A stretch of DNA of 64,000 bases from positions 496,001-560,000 of the forward strand of contig JAGYVD010000009.1 of assembly GCA_021209875.1 (NCBI GenBank), given 5' to 3'. Of this stretch, positions 11,614-23,939 are shown piece after piece (position 1 is the stretch's first letter; every line of letters starts with the position of its first letter). The DNA is from Rosellinia necatrix. Its lineage: Eukaryota; Ascomycota; Sordariomycetes; Xylariales; Xylariaceae. The translations under genes were made by a program, and so were the position numbers. A model generated the notes under the pieces. That model was not told where the DNA came from. It saw nothing but the letters and a program-made list of their open reading frames with translations, and searched no databases.

Positions 11614-13309
11614 CTATGTACTCGAAGTGTCACGAGGGTGCCGTTCGGCTCGCGGGGTCGGAAGTGGTGATAGCCCCCGGTCGCGCTCTCTTTGGCCTGT
11701 TCAAGAAATCTGGCTTGTCGGGTCGGGTTCGGGCAGTGTTTGGCGGGCAGTGTTTGGGGGGGTGCAGGCGCGAGGAGGGCGGCTTTTGGCTAGCGTTCGT
11801 AGAATCACGTTGCGGCGTGTTGTCGTCTTGAGGATCTTGTGTCTTCTTCTTCTATGGTGCTGGAAGAGCAGAATGTGAGCCAGTGGGACTTGACGACAAC
11901 ATGTGCTGCGATAAAGTTCCGAGATTATTCCACTGCAGCATGCACGGCGGTGCCTACGCAAATAAGTCAGGTACCTACCTACCTGCCAGGTGTACCTAAT
12001 GGGACTCGTACCTGAGGCATGCCGGCATGGATAAGGCCCGCTTTTACATAAGCCAAAATTGAACATGCCTGCATAACTTTAAATTCAAGATACTAGTCTA
12101 GGCACCTACCTAGGTGGTTACCGGTATTACTATAAATCTACCGTAACAAACGGAACATCGTTTATTATTTCTATAATTAAGGGATTTAAGCACCGATGAT
12201 AAGTTTGCGCATGAGCTTCTCATCGACTTCAAGTACCTGCTTAGCTAGCCAGACATACTAATCTATCTATCACTTGCTCGGCTCCGTTAGCCTTCTGGCC
12301 ACCGTATCACTATTTTCTCGATCGTACGGTTTACTATAAGCGCCAAGAGCACCGAGAGGAAATATCTACTGTTATCAAGCATGATATGGCAAGCAGGCGA
12401 AGGCTATAATGTAGATTGTCATTGCCGCACCTGTTGAGGCCCTCCTTTTAAGCCCTAAGCCGACTCCAATCGCCAGAAGCTCTTTGATAGGAGAGGCTTA
12501 GTTCTTTCCATAGAGTCAGTAGCTGCGACTGAATTGGAGTGACCCTGCAACACCCTGCAACTTCTTTTACTCAGGTAAATGAGGGTATACTACCAAGCTC
12601 TCTCATGCTTCCGGCTTTTGGGAAATAGAACAATCCATGTAGACCCATTGTTAAATGACAACTCAATGTCCCTTCATTTTCTTCTTAAAATGTTGTTCCG
12701 AACGTGTTTCTTGCCAAAAACGGCTTGTCATGCATTTTCGGCACTCGCAGATACTCCAACATTCCGCCTTGCGGCTTCGGATCGAATAGCATAATACTTG
12801 CTGCGAGTTACTTATGGCAATGTTTATACGTTTCTTCGATATCATTTAATATTATTATTATTCAGGACTGTTACGAGGACTGTCACGAGGGGCGTTGCGT
12901 GGGTTGTTACCAAAGCAGTTACTACGTAATAGGCTAAGGGACCAAGATTTTATGGGGCTCTGCGCATCAGTAGGGCTGCAGACGTTACCTAAAATATACT
13001 TGTACTTGAAGCGGGCATGGTATGATGTACTTACTGAACGAGACTAAACCCACGTTGACCACGCACTGTAGGTACCTTAGGTATGTAGCATAGCAGGTGT
13101 GGCCTCGAAGTGTCCCACGCTAAAGTACCTCTGTAATAAGGCACCATCCCTAATACCGAACTTTCCACGTGTGCTCGACCAAGCCAAGCTGCTACCTTCC
13201 ATCATACCTCATCGTGCATCTACTCCCATCTTCGACCGCCCCCTCGCCCTCGAACCTGGGGTTGCAGAGCGCACGGTTAGTTCTGATCCCACATGCATGA
13301 GCGGCCATC
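11614..13309. other. Divergent intergenic region between YIF1 and SRP receptor alpha
   Basis: It contains both upstream regions. A palindrome-like run of TACCTACCTACC lies near 11966-12000. The middle (12100-12950) is AT-rich with no coding signal. Confidence 0.6.
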
Positions 13310-15465
13310 ATGCTGGACACCTTCGAGATTCTGACGACCTCGGGCGTGGTGCTGTGGTCGCGAACCTATGCGCCCATCAGCCCTGCCATCATCAACAATT
13401 TCATCACCAATGTCTTCATCGAAGAGAAGGCCGTCGCTGCTGGCGCAAAGGACAACCAGCCCACCGCGAACAACCCTCCCTATAGATACGACCAGCATAC
13501 TCTTAAATGGACCTTTGTGAAGGAATTGGGCATCATCTTTGTTGTATGTTGATGGCCAGCAGATGCCCTGTGGCGCTGGCAGCCTGAGATTCACACGCCC
13601 TGCAGCTCCCGCTAACCATGTCACCATAACCTTAGGCCGTCTACCGCTCCCTTCTGCACCTCTCATGGATCGATAAGCTCGTCGACAACCTCAAGACTAT
13701 ATTCGTCGATCTCTATGGGGACCAGCTGAAGAAACCGAATACCACAATTGTCCACTGCCACAAGTTTGATGAGTACTTCAACCAACAGTACCAGGAACTC
13801 GAGTCCGGGGGTGTCACTAAAGCTTCGCAAGCCATAATCACGCCCTCTCCCTTCGAGGATGAGGTTGTGTCCGGCAACTTGGGCGACGAGCCGCCGCTTC
13901 CTCCCGGCCTTAAGCAAAGAACGAAACTACCCACCATCACCAAAGATGCCTCGCCCCCTCCCGAACCGGCCGCTGTGGTAGCCTCCAACATCTCTCGGTC
14001 TCCGACACCTGGGAGCAACAGTCACCTGTTAGTCGCTAAAAATAGTCCCATGACACGCATGTCACGAAAGGCTAGGAAAATGCAGCACAGCCATTCCGCA
14101 CCCGCTTCCTCAGGCGATGAGGCACCATCACGAAAGGGAAAGAAAGCACCCAAGAAGGGTCGGAGGTGGGATGCTGACGGTTTTGCCGACGAGGACGATG
14201 ATGTGCAGTTGGATTATTCGGTCACCCAGAACGCGTTGACAAGTGATAGCGAAGTAGAAACGGCGGCCCGATCGACAGCTGTAGATGGTGTGGATTCTAC
14301 GAGTTGGGGGACAACCACCTCCGGGGGACAGTTCGTGCTGAAGGACTTAGGGGATGAGGTACATTCCATCCTCAAGTCAGCCGAGGAAAAGAATTCCGCG
14401 TCCAGTGCAGCGCCAAGGGGAGGACTCGTTGGCTCGAGTTTGAGCACAATAGGCGGGCTCTTCCGCAACGTGGTGGGTGGCAAAACCTTGACGAAAGAAG
14501 ACCTCGACAAGGCGATGAAAGGCATGGAAGACCACCTTCTCAAGAAGAATGTGGCCCGCGAGGCAGCCATCCGCCTTTGTGAAGGCGTGGAGAAGGAGCT
14601 GTTGGGTGTCAAAACGGGGAGCTTCGAGCGCATCGATGCCCGTATAGCCAAGGCCATGGAGGCATCGCTGACCAAAATGTTAACGCCAACCTCGTCGCTG
14701 GATCTTCTGCGCGAGATCGACGCTGTCACGAGGCCATCGGCGACGTCGATGCGCAAACGGAGACCTTACGTGATCTCCATTGTCGGCGTCAACGGCGTGG
14801 GCAAGTCCACAAACCTGTCAAAGATCTGCTTTTTCTTATTACAAAACAAGTACAAGGTCCTTATCGCCGCTGGCGACACATTCCGGTCGGGAGCGGTCGA
14901 GCAACTGAAGGTTCATGTGCGGAATCTCAAGGAATTGACGGAACGAGAAGGCGGTAAAGTCGAGATCTTTGAGAAAGGCTACGGTGGCGATGCCGCTACC
15001 GTTGCCAAGGACGCGGTAAGGGAGGCCGCAAACGAGGGTTATGATGTTGTGCTCATCGACACCGCGGGACGGCGGCACAATGATCAACGTTTGATGTCGT
15101 CGCTTGAGAAATTCGCCAAATTCGCTCAACCCGACAAAATATTAATGGTTGGCGAGGTTAGTATCCCCACTCCCTCGACCTTCTATGTTCCATTGACTAA
15201 CAGTACATACATGATAAAGGCGCTTGTAGGATCAGACTCGGTCGCCCAGGCCAGGAACTTCAACTCGTCATTCGGACCTGGACGGCACCTAGATGGCTTT
15301 ATCATCTCCAAGTGCGACACGGTGGGTGACATGGTGGGAACCCTGGTCAGCATCGTACACGCTACAAATGTCCCAGTCTTGTTCGTCGGTGTTGGGCAGC
15401 ACTACTCGGACATTAGAAATTTCTCTGTCAAGTGGGCAGTAGAGAAATTGCTCAGTAATAATTAA
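13310..15465 (+). CDS. SRP101: Signal recognition particle receptor subunit alpha
   Basis: Exons 13310-13543, 13636-15156 and 15220-15465 give 1998 nt with stop codon. The last intron is 63 nt and in frame. The N-terminal SRX (longin-like) domain starts MLDTFEILTTSGVVLWSRTY and binds the beta subunit at the ER membrane. A charged, Lys-rich linker follows at about residues 190-320. The NG GTPase domain fills the C-terminus. It has G1 GVNGVGKST near residue 462, GDTFRSGAVEQL near 491, DTAGRR near 553, SKCDTVGD near 614, and the closing VGVGQHYSDIRNF. The protein docks SRP-ribosome complexes at the ER. Its length is as expected for a fungal SRPR alpha. Convergent with the peptidase gene, about 140 bp apart. 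Confidence 0.97.
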
Positions 15466-15608
15466 GTAGCTGATAGCCTCAGACTCAATGATAAAGACTT
15501 GCTTTTCACGTTTGGTCGCACTTCCGATTCCTCTAGGGTCTGTATAAACCCCCATTCTACTTAGTTTAAACATACAAGATGACCGATTCAAGCATAAGCT
15601 GGTACTCA

Positions 15609-16958
15609 TCACATAGCAACCCCTGAATCAATAGCACAGGACTTCGACGTAAATAGTTGGAACCCGTTGTCTCCCAGAGCATCTACATTCACTACAACGC
15701 TCTGGTTATCGGTAACGATGTAGAACACGGCGCTAGCGTCGTGTAAACCGCGCGCCTCGTGATCGCCAAACGCACTGACTTCGAGCGTGCGGAAGCTCAC
15801 GTCGCTGAACACGGGGATATGGTCGGCGTCCGTCGCCGTGTCCGGCGGATCTCTCTCCCACGTGAAGGCCCCCTCGACTACGGCCCAGGCACGTCCGTCG
15901 CCGTTCCCACAGATCGAGAAGTCCCCTATGGCTGTATCGGGCGAGTAGGCAGCCTGTGTCACGAGATGGTTGGTACGCCTGTTGGACATTTGTCTGGGGG
16001 GATTGCGTATGTGAGGTTAGTGGTTTATACTACTAGATGGAGGTGCTTTACTAGGTGCGTGTTGGCGAGTGCATGACAGGCAGGGAGAGAGCGCGCGCAA
16101 GGGAAATATATGATACTGACACTATTCCATGGGTCGTGTTGGAGACAGTCAATACCGTCGTAATGACGTCTCCTGGTAGAACTGCGATACGTGGTGAGTG
16201 CCGTAGTATCTATCTTCCCGTGTCTGTCCGGCAGGATCTTTTCTCAACTTGGCTGGGAAAGAATAGAGAGAACAGTTCGACGTACTATCAAAGTCGAGGA
16301 TGTCCATGTGCGGGATCGCCGGGTACCAGCTCACCCATGCCGACGCGGCTGTCGATCCATCGTCTCGGAGCTACGTTTCCACACCCGCTCGTAAGCCATT
16401 GCTTATTGAAAATACCAGAGGGTGGGCGGGAGACGGGTCTCATTTCATCTTTCATATTGGAGATCCCGGTCACACACGGCGAACCCTAGAGCATGAAAAC
16501 TCTCGCCTTGCCGGGGAAGAGAGAAGGGAATTGAGAAGGAAAGAGAAAGAAGATGCGCGACGTACGACGGCTTGGACCCCGGCCTGCATCATCGCGCCCC
16601 GGGGCTCGCACCCCCGACCCGCGATCCCGACCCACGTCTGCAGCGTGCCGGCGTCGGAGACGGCCTGGCCCTCGCGCAGGCAGAGTCGCGGGATATTCCA
16701 CTGCGCCTTCACGATACCGATCGCCGGCACATCGGCCGCGCTGGCGCTGGTGCGCGGAATGTCGATCGTCGCGCCCGCCCAGTTGGCCGTGGCCGAGATG
16801 TTGAAGCCCCCTGTGTTGGGATACTGGCGACGAGAATGCGTCAACAGGGGTGGGTAACCCTCGCCCTCATCTACACCACCGCTGTGTCTCTTGGCCAAGC
16901 CATCAGCCATACCCACCCGGCCGAGCGCCAGCACGATGAAGCAGGCTGGGAATTTCAT
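15609..16958 (-). CDS. Secreted peptidase G1 (eqolisin, glutamic peptidase)
   Basis: Four exons on minus, 16566-16958, 16286-16370, 16121-16181 and 15609-15993, sum to 924 nt, 307 residues, in phase. A signal peptide is expected from MKFPACFIVLALG. A short propeptide region leads to NWAGA at 59-63. The catalytic Gln is expected at 125 in GAMMQAGV, downstream of WVGIAG. Exon 2 gives AWVSWYPAIP, exon 3 LPGDVITTVLTV, and exon 4 SICG followed by WAVVEGAF with the catalytic Glu near 220. Gln and Glu form the dyad of this acid peptidase family, which fungi secrete in acidic conditions. Oddities: the usual Asp in WVGIDG is Ala here, and the third donor (GT|GTCAGT) is weak. The first base of exon 4 could also be at a second acceptor about 13 nt downstream. 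Confidence 0.82.
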
Positions 16959-19900
16959 AATCTGTCGGGTTGCTCGTCTACGGGGACTACTGGTATGTCC
17001 CACTCTTGGCTAAAAACATGGTCGAGGCTGCTAGGGTCATCACATTTATCGGCGCGAATATGAATATGAGATGGATATGGGATTTTAGATCGAGTTCCAC
17101 ACATCGCTGCTGGGATAGGAGGACAGTGTTACCGTGATAGGACGGCACTTGAGCAAATACTACGTCTACGGGCCGAATATACATGCGCCAGTCACCTACG
17201 AAACCCGTTAGCATGTTTGCCGCTTTAAGGGCGGCTGCTTGCCCGAGCGCGCCACCACGCGGCATCCGTGGAAGCTCATTTCCTTCTCATCCGGTTCATG
17301 CCGAACAGGCGCGATGCGAGGGGAGTGCCTTAGTCTTTGGCAGCACGAGCCGGTCATCATTCATTGCACATCCCCTTGCCTAGAACGCCCCTGTATCATG
17401 GGAAGCTGAACGCACAACGTCATCGCGCCGAGGGGACGTCGAAACCTGGTATGTCGTGCACGATCTGTGCACGTGCTACCAATGTTGTATCCAGAGAGTG
17501 GTCGGCAGTGGTGCTATCTGATGGATGAGCCATTGACCAGAGAACCCGGAATGGATTTTACCCCTTTCGTCTTACAATTAAAAATGTTTAGGCGCTTTTC
17601 GACCCAACCGCCGCCTAGGTATGTATCGTATTTTACTAGATAAATATGAAATATCAGTCTCTAGGCGTATTTCTCATTTCCCTCGATTTCTCGTCATGAC
17701 ATATATGGGTTTCTTCCAGTGATAATCCAACTTCCTCGCCTCCACAAGAATATAAAGACCGGCTTAATAAACAACCCCAATCCATAGGCAAATGGTCAAC
17801 AAAAAAAAGCTTAGTTTTTATACCGTAACGTTGACGTTGGTCCCTCACATCGAGTGTTGTGGTGGGTGAGGCAAAACATAGAACCATAATACCACGACCA
17901 GCGAAGGTCTTATAACTACGACCTCGCTGCGAGAGGGTCAAGTAGACTCCGTGTATCGTTAGGAGGCATAAGGTCCTTTTATCTATATTTATTAAAAGCT
18001 TTCACATCCAGGATAGATTCAGCATAGCAACATGCCCCCGAAATAAGGATTATTTTGCTTTGTCGAACGATCGGGTCAGGTCACAGGATACGACTTCGCT
18101 GAAATCGGTCACAGGGCTCTGAACCTAAACCTCTCCTCTGGTAAGGTTTGAGTGTGGGGGAAGCCTTCGATACGGATTCGTATCTCTCTCAGCCATTAGA
18201 TTAGGGTTTTTGATGAAGATGCTCAGTTTCGGCCCATCCACTTTGATGCTAGTTTTCCTTTCACTCGCCCGGGCCGGCCCCGAAACGTTGTTCATGAGAT
18301 AACGAGTTGAGATGATCATCCCAATTATTTTGGGTAGTTATGAGTAATTTGAAACCGACTGCAACCAGCTCAACTGTGTGCGTGGATACCTTGACGAGAC
18401 CTACGTGTTCAAAGGATTTATTAATTGTATAAGGTTGGAGCCTCTTGTATGAACCGGTCATCTTGTAAATCTTTCGGACATGGTGCCCATTCAGTTAAAC
18501 CATCAGTCATCATGATACCTGGTGATGCTTATCTAAATGGTAGTTTAAGGATAGGCATTACCATACGAATGAAATGTTTAGAATCCCGCTAGAATCGCGC
18601 ATGGAATGAAATTAACGATCCATCTTCAACTCTATTATAATATTACTAGAAGTGGATATGGTTTGAAAATGATGATACAGTGACGAACGGCCTGATACGA
18701 TACATGGCGAGGTAATACCAATTGAATCTCTGCTGAGGATTGGTTGATTAGACGAGATGTTGGACTCCATGTGCTTCAAAAACTTCGAATATGGCATATA
18801 TATGTACTGAATAAATAGTAAGATTTGATCAAGAACCATGCGTGGTGGATGTATAAAAGAGACTATTTTTTTATTTTCTTCTTCCTTGGCCCCCCTTTTT
18901 TTTTTTTTTTTTTTTCTGGTTTTCAAGAAAAAGGGGCCGGGAGGACAGAAGAAAACGTAATCTAATGAGTAGCTTGAGCTATCTAATGTGTCTGAAATCT
19001 GCGGCTGAAGGCAAACGTAAAGTGACCAAACCCGCCACATGACTAGGTACCAGCATCTTGGAAACCAAAACATTTCAAAGGGAGAGATAATATAAGGAGC
19101 AAGAGTCCCGGAAATCAAAATATGAGACATTTGCAGGCATCTGGCCTTCATTGACAGCCGCGCTATGCGCCGCATATTTAACTACTGCTGTCTAAAGCGT
19201 TGAGGGAAAATGATCACGGGGGTTTGATAAGACCGGCTGCACCAGTTTTGATGACGGTGGGATGCTCGAGGTTGTAAACAGAGCTTAACCGTGCACATAC
19301 CAACATGGTGCAGTATTGGGCTTGGATTGGCCTTTGTCCATGTGGCGTGTGATCTTTGGTTGGCACTAACTACTAAGGGCCTTGTCACCGCTCTCTGGCA
19401 CACCGCAAGTCTGTTTGTTCATAGCTTCCTACAGTATGTCTCGTATAGTAGCAGTTTGAGGCCCTTTATGTAGTGGCATAGGTTGTAGGTAGCTGGATTT
19501 TGGGCGGTGCAGGAGAAGGACTATGATCAGAGCTAGTAAAGATCAAAAGTTGCCTCGAAGGCAACTGAGGTGGAAAAAGGTTTCAGGGTGGATTGGATGG
19601 GAAAACTTGAGTGTTAGAGCATGTACAGTACACTAAGTGCAGCAGGTCTTAGCACCTTCTTCCTAGGTTGTCTAGAAATAGTACATAGGAGTACGACTTA
19701 TCCTAGCAAATGCTCTGTATGTACTCTCCGGCAAACGCACAACTACTTGTACCAGGTAGGTATGTTACAGTGCGTCCGGCAGCTTATACCCGATCCCACC
19801 TGGACCCCACCAATCCCACTACTGTGCATACACATGCATACCGTAGTACAAGTACATACCGATAGTGGCGCCTCACCCACTAATGAATGCCTATTATGGA

Positions 19901-21114
19901 TGGAAGGGCTGATGACCTCTCTCTACTGGGCAGCATCTACTGTAGGTAGTCCCTGCCTTAGGTGTAGACAGATATATAGTGCTAAAGCCCTTAAGACGGA
20001 TCAGACATGCTAAGCGTGGCTTGCTTTCCTACTGTACATCTTTTAACCGAATTCAGTGGGAGGGCCAGTACCTTGGGAGGAATTGGGGGGCAGAACATAT
20101 TAGTTCTGGTAGTTTAGTGCACCACTATCTAGTTGTGCAAATACCTACTTGAGACTGAGGGATAAGTTTGGGTCGCCTATGTGAGTACGCATATTTATTG
20201 GATAACCAGATAGTACCTACTAGGACTAGGTAGATACATACTTATCAATAAATTAGGTTGTGCTGTAGGTATCTACTCATGCCTAGCAAGTAAACCTAGA
20301 GTAGTTACTAACCCACAGAGTTCTTGGGTATTTTCGGGTAAGTTAAGCAGGAGGTACCACAGCAGAGTAAGACACCTGATCTTTTCACACACCTACGACC
20401 TCGGGGGCTCTCTGACTTGTGCCTACCTCTCAATTGGCCTATCGGCTACCTTCAGCATGTACCGACAATGGAAGGTACATACAGATCTGCCTAAGGTATT
20501 GTAAAACTTTAGCGGTCCTTGGTTTGTCGTAATACCACTTGCATCATCTCATTCCCATCACGGGCAGTTATTACCCAGCCACCTACCTACATATCTACCC
20601 ACCCACCTATTCCCGATCCCGTCTTAGCCTATCTTCAACTTCTTCTGCGTTACCTCCTCGGTACCTTAGGGTGGGGGCCGCCATGGTGGGATTTCCACTC
20701 TGTTTATGCTGCTCAGGCTGACAAGACAACACCGTCAACCCTACGTCTCACACCATCTTACCACGGCATAGGAACTTAAAACAACCTTCTACCTCCCCTT
20801 ACTTACATCACGACTGCCATCACGCATACTCGCCGGTATTTGCCGAGTATCTCCCTAGAGAGCAGGGCACTGTGAAATCCAGTTCCAACACAGCGGTATG
20901 TCATTAGCCAAGTTCCCCCAGGTTGGGTTGGACTCCTAAGTCTGGTTGGCTGTGGTCTAACGGGAAGGATTGGTGACTGACTGACTAGTCACCTTGTTCT
21001 AGCCTTGTTCATGCACTCGTAGAAAGCCTATGCGAGCTCTGTTCCTTTTTAGCGGACAACGCCAACGCCAACGCCAAAGCCAACGCCAGCAGCAGTAACA
21101 GCAGCAGCAGCAGT

Positions 21115-21158
<44 letters not shown>

Positions 21159-21818
21159 CACCGCCACCGGCACCACCAGCACCATCAGCACCAGTACCGC
21201 ACCAGCACCAGCGCCGTTTGTTCACCGCGACGCGCCGTCTTGTGGCCTCTGTTGGGCGCCTGGGTTGCCTTGTTCTGACCAACGAAATCGCCCTCTTCCC
21301 TCCCCTTCCCTTCCCTTGATCTTCGCTTCACTCCCTTCCCATACGGTGGCCACATTGGGTTGGGCCTTTGCAGGAAGCCCACGGGCGCCCTTAACCTCCC
21401 GTACGATTAATTCAGTCGTCATAGATCGCTCAAGGTTCCCCACTCGCTTACTCCATCAAGCCTCACCCACCTACCCGCCCTCCAGGGGTCATCGACACTA
21501 ACAGGAGATCTGGAAACTATCACGGCCCCGCACTGCACACACCCCCCTCCCTCCCTGCAGCTTTCGTTTGGTGCTCATGAACAACACGCTACAGTGCTAT
21601 ATAGATATATATCCTATCTATCTAGTGTGCATCGACAACTAGGCTTTCTTGACGCAGCCTGGTCTAGTCCAGCTAAGCCCACTGCGCAAACCCGTGCTGC
21701 TTGTCACCAGAGGATGGTTCAAGTCGTAAGAACTCTACCCTAATCTGGGTTCTTTTCTTGTTTCTCCTCCTCCCTTTTTATTTCTTTACATATTTTTCTT
21801 TGTTGTTCGCTGCCTACC
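16959..21818. other. Long gene-poor spacer
   Basis: Nearly 5 kb without a supportable gene. It holds a T-run near 18897-18916, many TAGGTA/TACCTA copies between 19700 and 20650, and a CAG-rich array. The rightmost part is the probable promoter and 5' leader of the RBR gene, with a pyrimidine-rich stretch just before its ATG. Confidence 0.6.
21085..21158. repeat. (CAG)n trinucleotide repeat
   Basis: An almost pure run of CAG units interrupted by TAA-containing steps (CAGTAACAG), flanked by degenerate GCCAAC and CACCAG repeats. It is intergenic. The Leu or Ala homopolymer ORFs it creates are artefacts. Confidence 0.95.
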
Positions 21819-23939
21819 ATGGCGCCGGAGCTGCGGAGCTTCCAGTTTGCAGATCAAACTTCTGGTGCTGCAGATGCTCTGCCCGAACTTGGTGATGCTG
21901 ATTACCAGAATGAGGTGCTTCAATTGTCCGCCGAGAATGTCGAGGCCCACATTGACGAGCTCATTGTAAACGCAGCAAAACTTGGTGTCTCGTTTTCCCT
22001 ATCACCCTCGTCCGGCTCAATGATCGACAGCCCTGATAATTCGGGTACCGAGTCGAATGCGACTTCAGATACCGCACATGTGCGAACCGCCTCAACTGGG
22101 TCTCAACAGTCCGCAAGCACTGCTCCGGTCTTACATTCGTCAAACAATGACCCCCACCATAGTGGCAACATCCTCACAAGAAGGCGGTCGCGAAAACTCA
22201 CATTCATGCAATATGATAAATATTTGTCTAGTTTCAAGCCAAACCTCGACCGGTCTAAATATTTAGCATCCGCATCAGTGGAAGCAACGCCGAGCTTATT
22301 GCGTATAAGCACGTCGAAAGGCTATAGGATTATACGGCGTAGCATCTCGAGACTACGAGACAGGAGGAAAGCGACAACACCCTCCGGGCCCTTGATTGTG
22401 TGAGTATAACTCACTCACTTTCGCTCTTCGGAAATAACATGGGGTAGAAATGATTAAATTACTGACAATTCGTCCCGTAGCTCCTGTACTGCATGTCGAG
22501 AGGACGATAGCCCTGCTCAGCAGCTGCGAAAGCTACCTTGTGGCCATAGCTACTGCGCAGCTTGTTTGCGTATTATGATAGATCAAGCCACGACCGAAGA
22601 ATCGCATATGCCACCACGATGTTGTACACAACCTGTACCAACTTCTATCATCAAGTCGATACTCTCTAGGGAAGAGCAGACGAGATTCTTGAAGGCCTTT
22701 ATCCAATTCAGCACCCCATGGGAAAATCGGGTCTTCTGCTCGAACCCCTTATGCGGAGAGTTTATCCCACCACGCGCCAAGATCGACCCTAAACACCCGT
22801 TCAAAGTCACATGTCGAGGATGTCGGAACCGCGTGTGTATTATGTGCAAGAAAGATGCTCATCCTATTGGTCAGGACTGTCCAAATGACCAGGAGCTGGA
22901 CGTTGTCTTGAAGATGGGTGAGAGGTCAGGTTGGCGAAGATGCTATAAGTGCCGCACTTTAGTCGAGCTCGCTTATGGGTGCACCCATATAACGTGCAGA
23001 TGCCGCGCCCAATTCTGTTATATTTGTGGTGCTGTCTGGGACCCCATTGTCGGATGCCCTAATTTTTGTAATGGTGACGAGGAGATGGAGCGTAGGAGGC
23101 GAGAAGAAGAAGCGCGTATTGCGGCACTAGAAGCCGAAGAAACCAGGAAGCAGGAGGCTGCGGCGAAGGAAGCGGCTGAGGAACTTGAGGCTGAACGGCG
23201 AACACAAGAGTGCCCCGAATTCAAGACACTACGTGGCAAACAGGCCCAGGAAATGGAACGATTTGGGGCATTCGAACAGAAATCGAAATGGCTCTTATGG
23301 ACACGGCACGCAAAGCAGAAGATTGCCCTAGTGGAGAAACACTCGGTGGCTGTAGAGAAGGTACTCGAGCGACACGCGAAGACGTCTGCAAACATGGAGG
23401 ATAGACAAGTGTCCGCCGAGCTAGAGTTCCGCAGCACGCTAGAACAAAGTGAGAAGCATGTGCGGATACGACTGAAACATATGGAGGCTTACTGCGACGG
23501 GCTGGGCCATAGTTCAACCTCGGGAATGCCATCCCGGGTTGTGACGGAAAGAGACCTACGTGAGCTTGGGCAACAATATAATCTCGAGAAGAACATGAAG
23601 CAACTCCATCAAGCCAAGATCAATGTGATGCGAGACCAACAAGCTAAAACCCTGGAGCAACTGCTTGAGAGACAGGAGTGCGAAGTGGCAAGATTACAAG
23701 AGCGAAACAGGAAGGAGGTAGAAGATCTTGAATCGACCTTTGCGGACCAAGAGGATTTATTGGTCACGACATTTAGCAAGCGTCAATTGACGCTCGAGAC
23801 ACGCTGGAGACTGGAGACGGAGATCCTGCGCAAAGAACTGGAAAATGAGACGGATCTCAGGTACAACTTACCACCACCGTTGGAGTGGCCACAGAACAAG
23901 GAAGCACTTGAGGACGGGCTGGCCGCCGTGGAGGCATAA
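21819..23939 (+). CDS. RBR-type (RING-IBR-RING) E3 ubiquitin ligase-like protein
   Basis: Exons 21819-22399 and 22481-23939 give 679 residues with a phase-2 junction that falls inside the first zinc motif. The N-terminal 190 residues are Ser-rich. RING1 starts SCTACRED and continues LPCGHSYCAACL (about 195-225). An IBR-like segment holds FCSNPLCGEFIPP, CRGCRNRVCIMCKK and the following Cys/His residues (about 275-330). A RING2-like unit reads RCYKCRTLVELAYGCTHITC then CRAQFCYICGAVWD (about 347-380). The rest (about 390-660) is a long Glu/Arg/Lys/Gln-rich coiled coil. RBR ligases take ubiquitin from E2 on a RING2 cysteine before passing it to substrate. Substrate is unknown. This architecture is common in filamentous ascomycetes. 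Confidence 0.88.

Noticed and set aside
18612..19175. 187-residue minus-strand ORF
   Set aside because: It runs through a poly-A/T tract (giving KKKKKK) and has no family resemblance. Probably chance in AT-rich sequence.
21009..21191. Leu- or Ala-homopolymer ORFs over the CAG array
   Set aside because: Artefact of trinucleotide repeats with no other coding signal.
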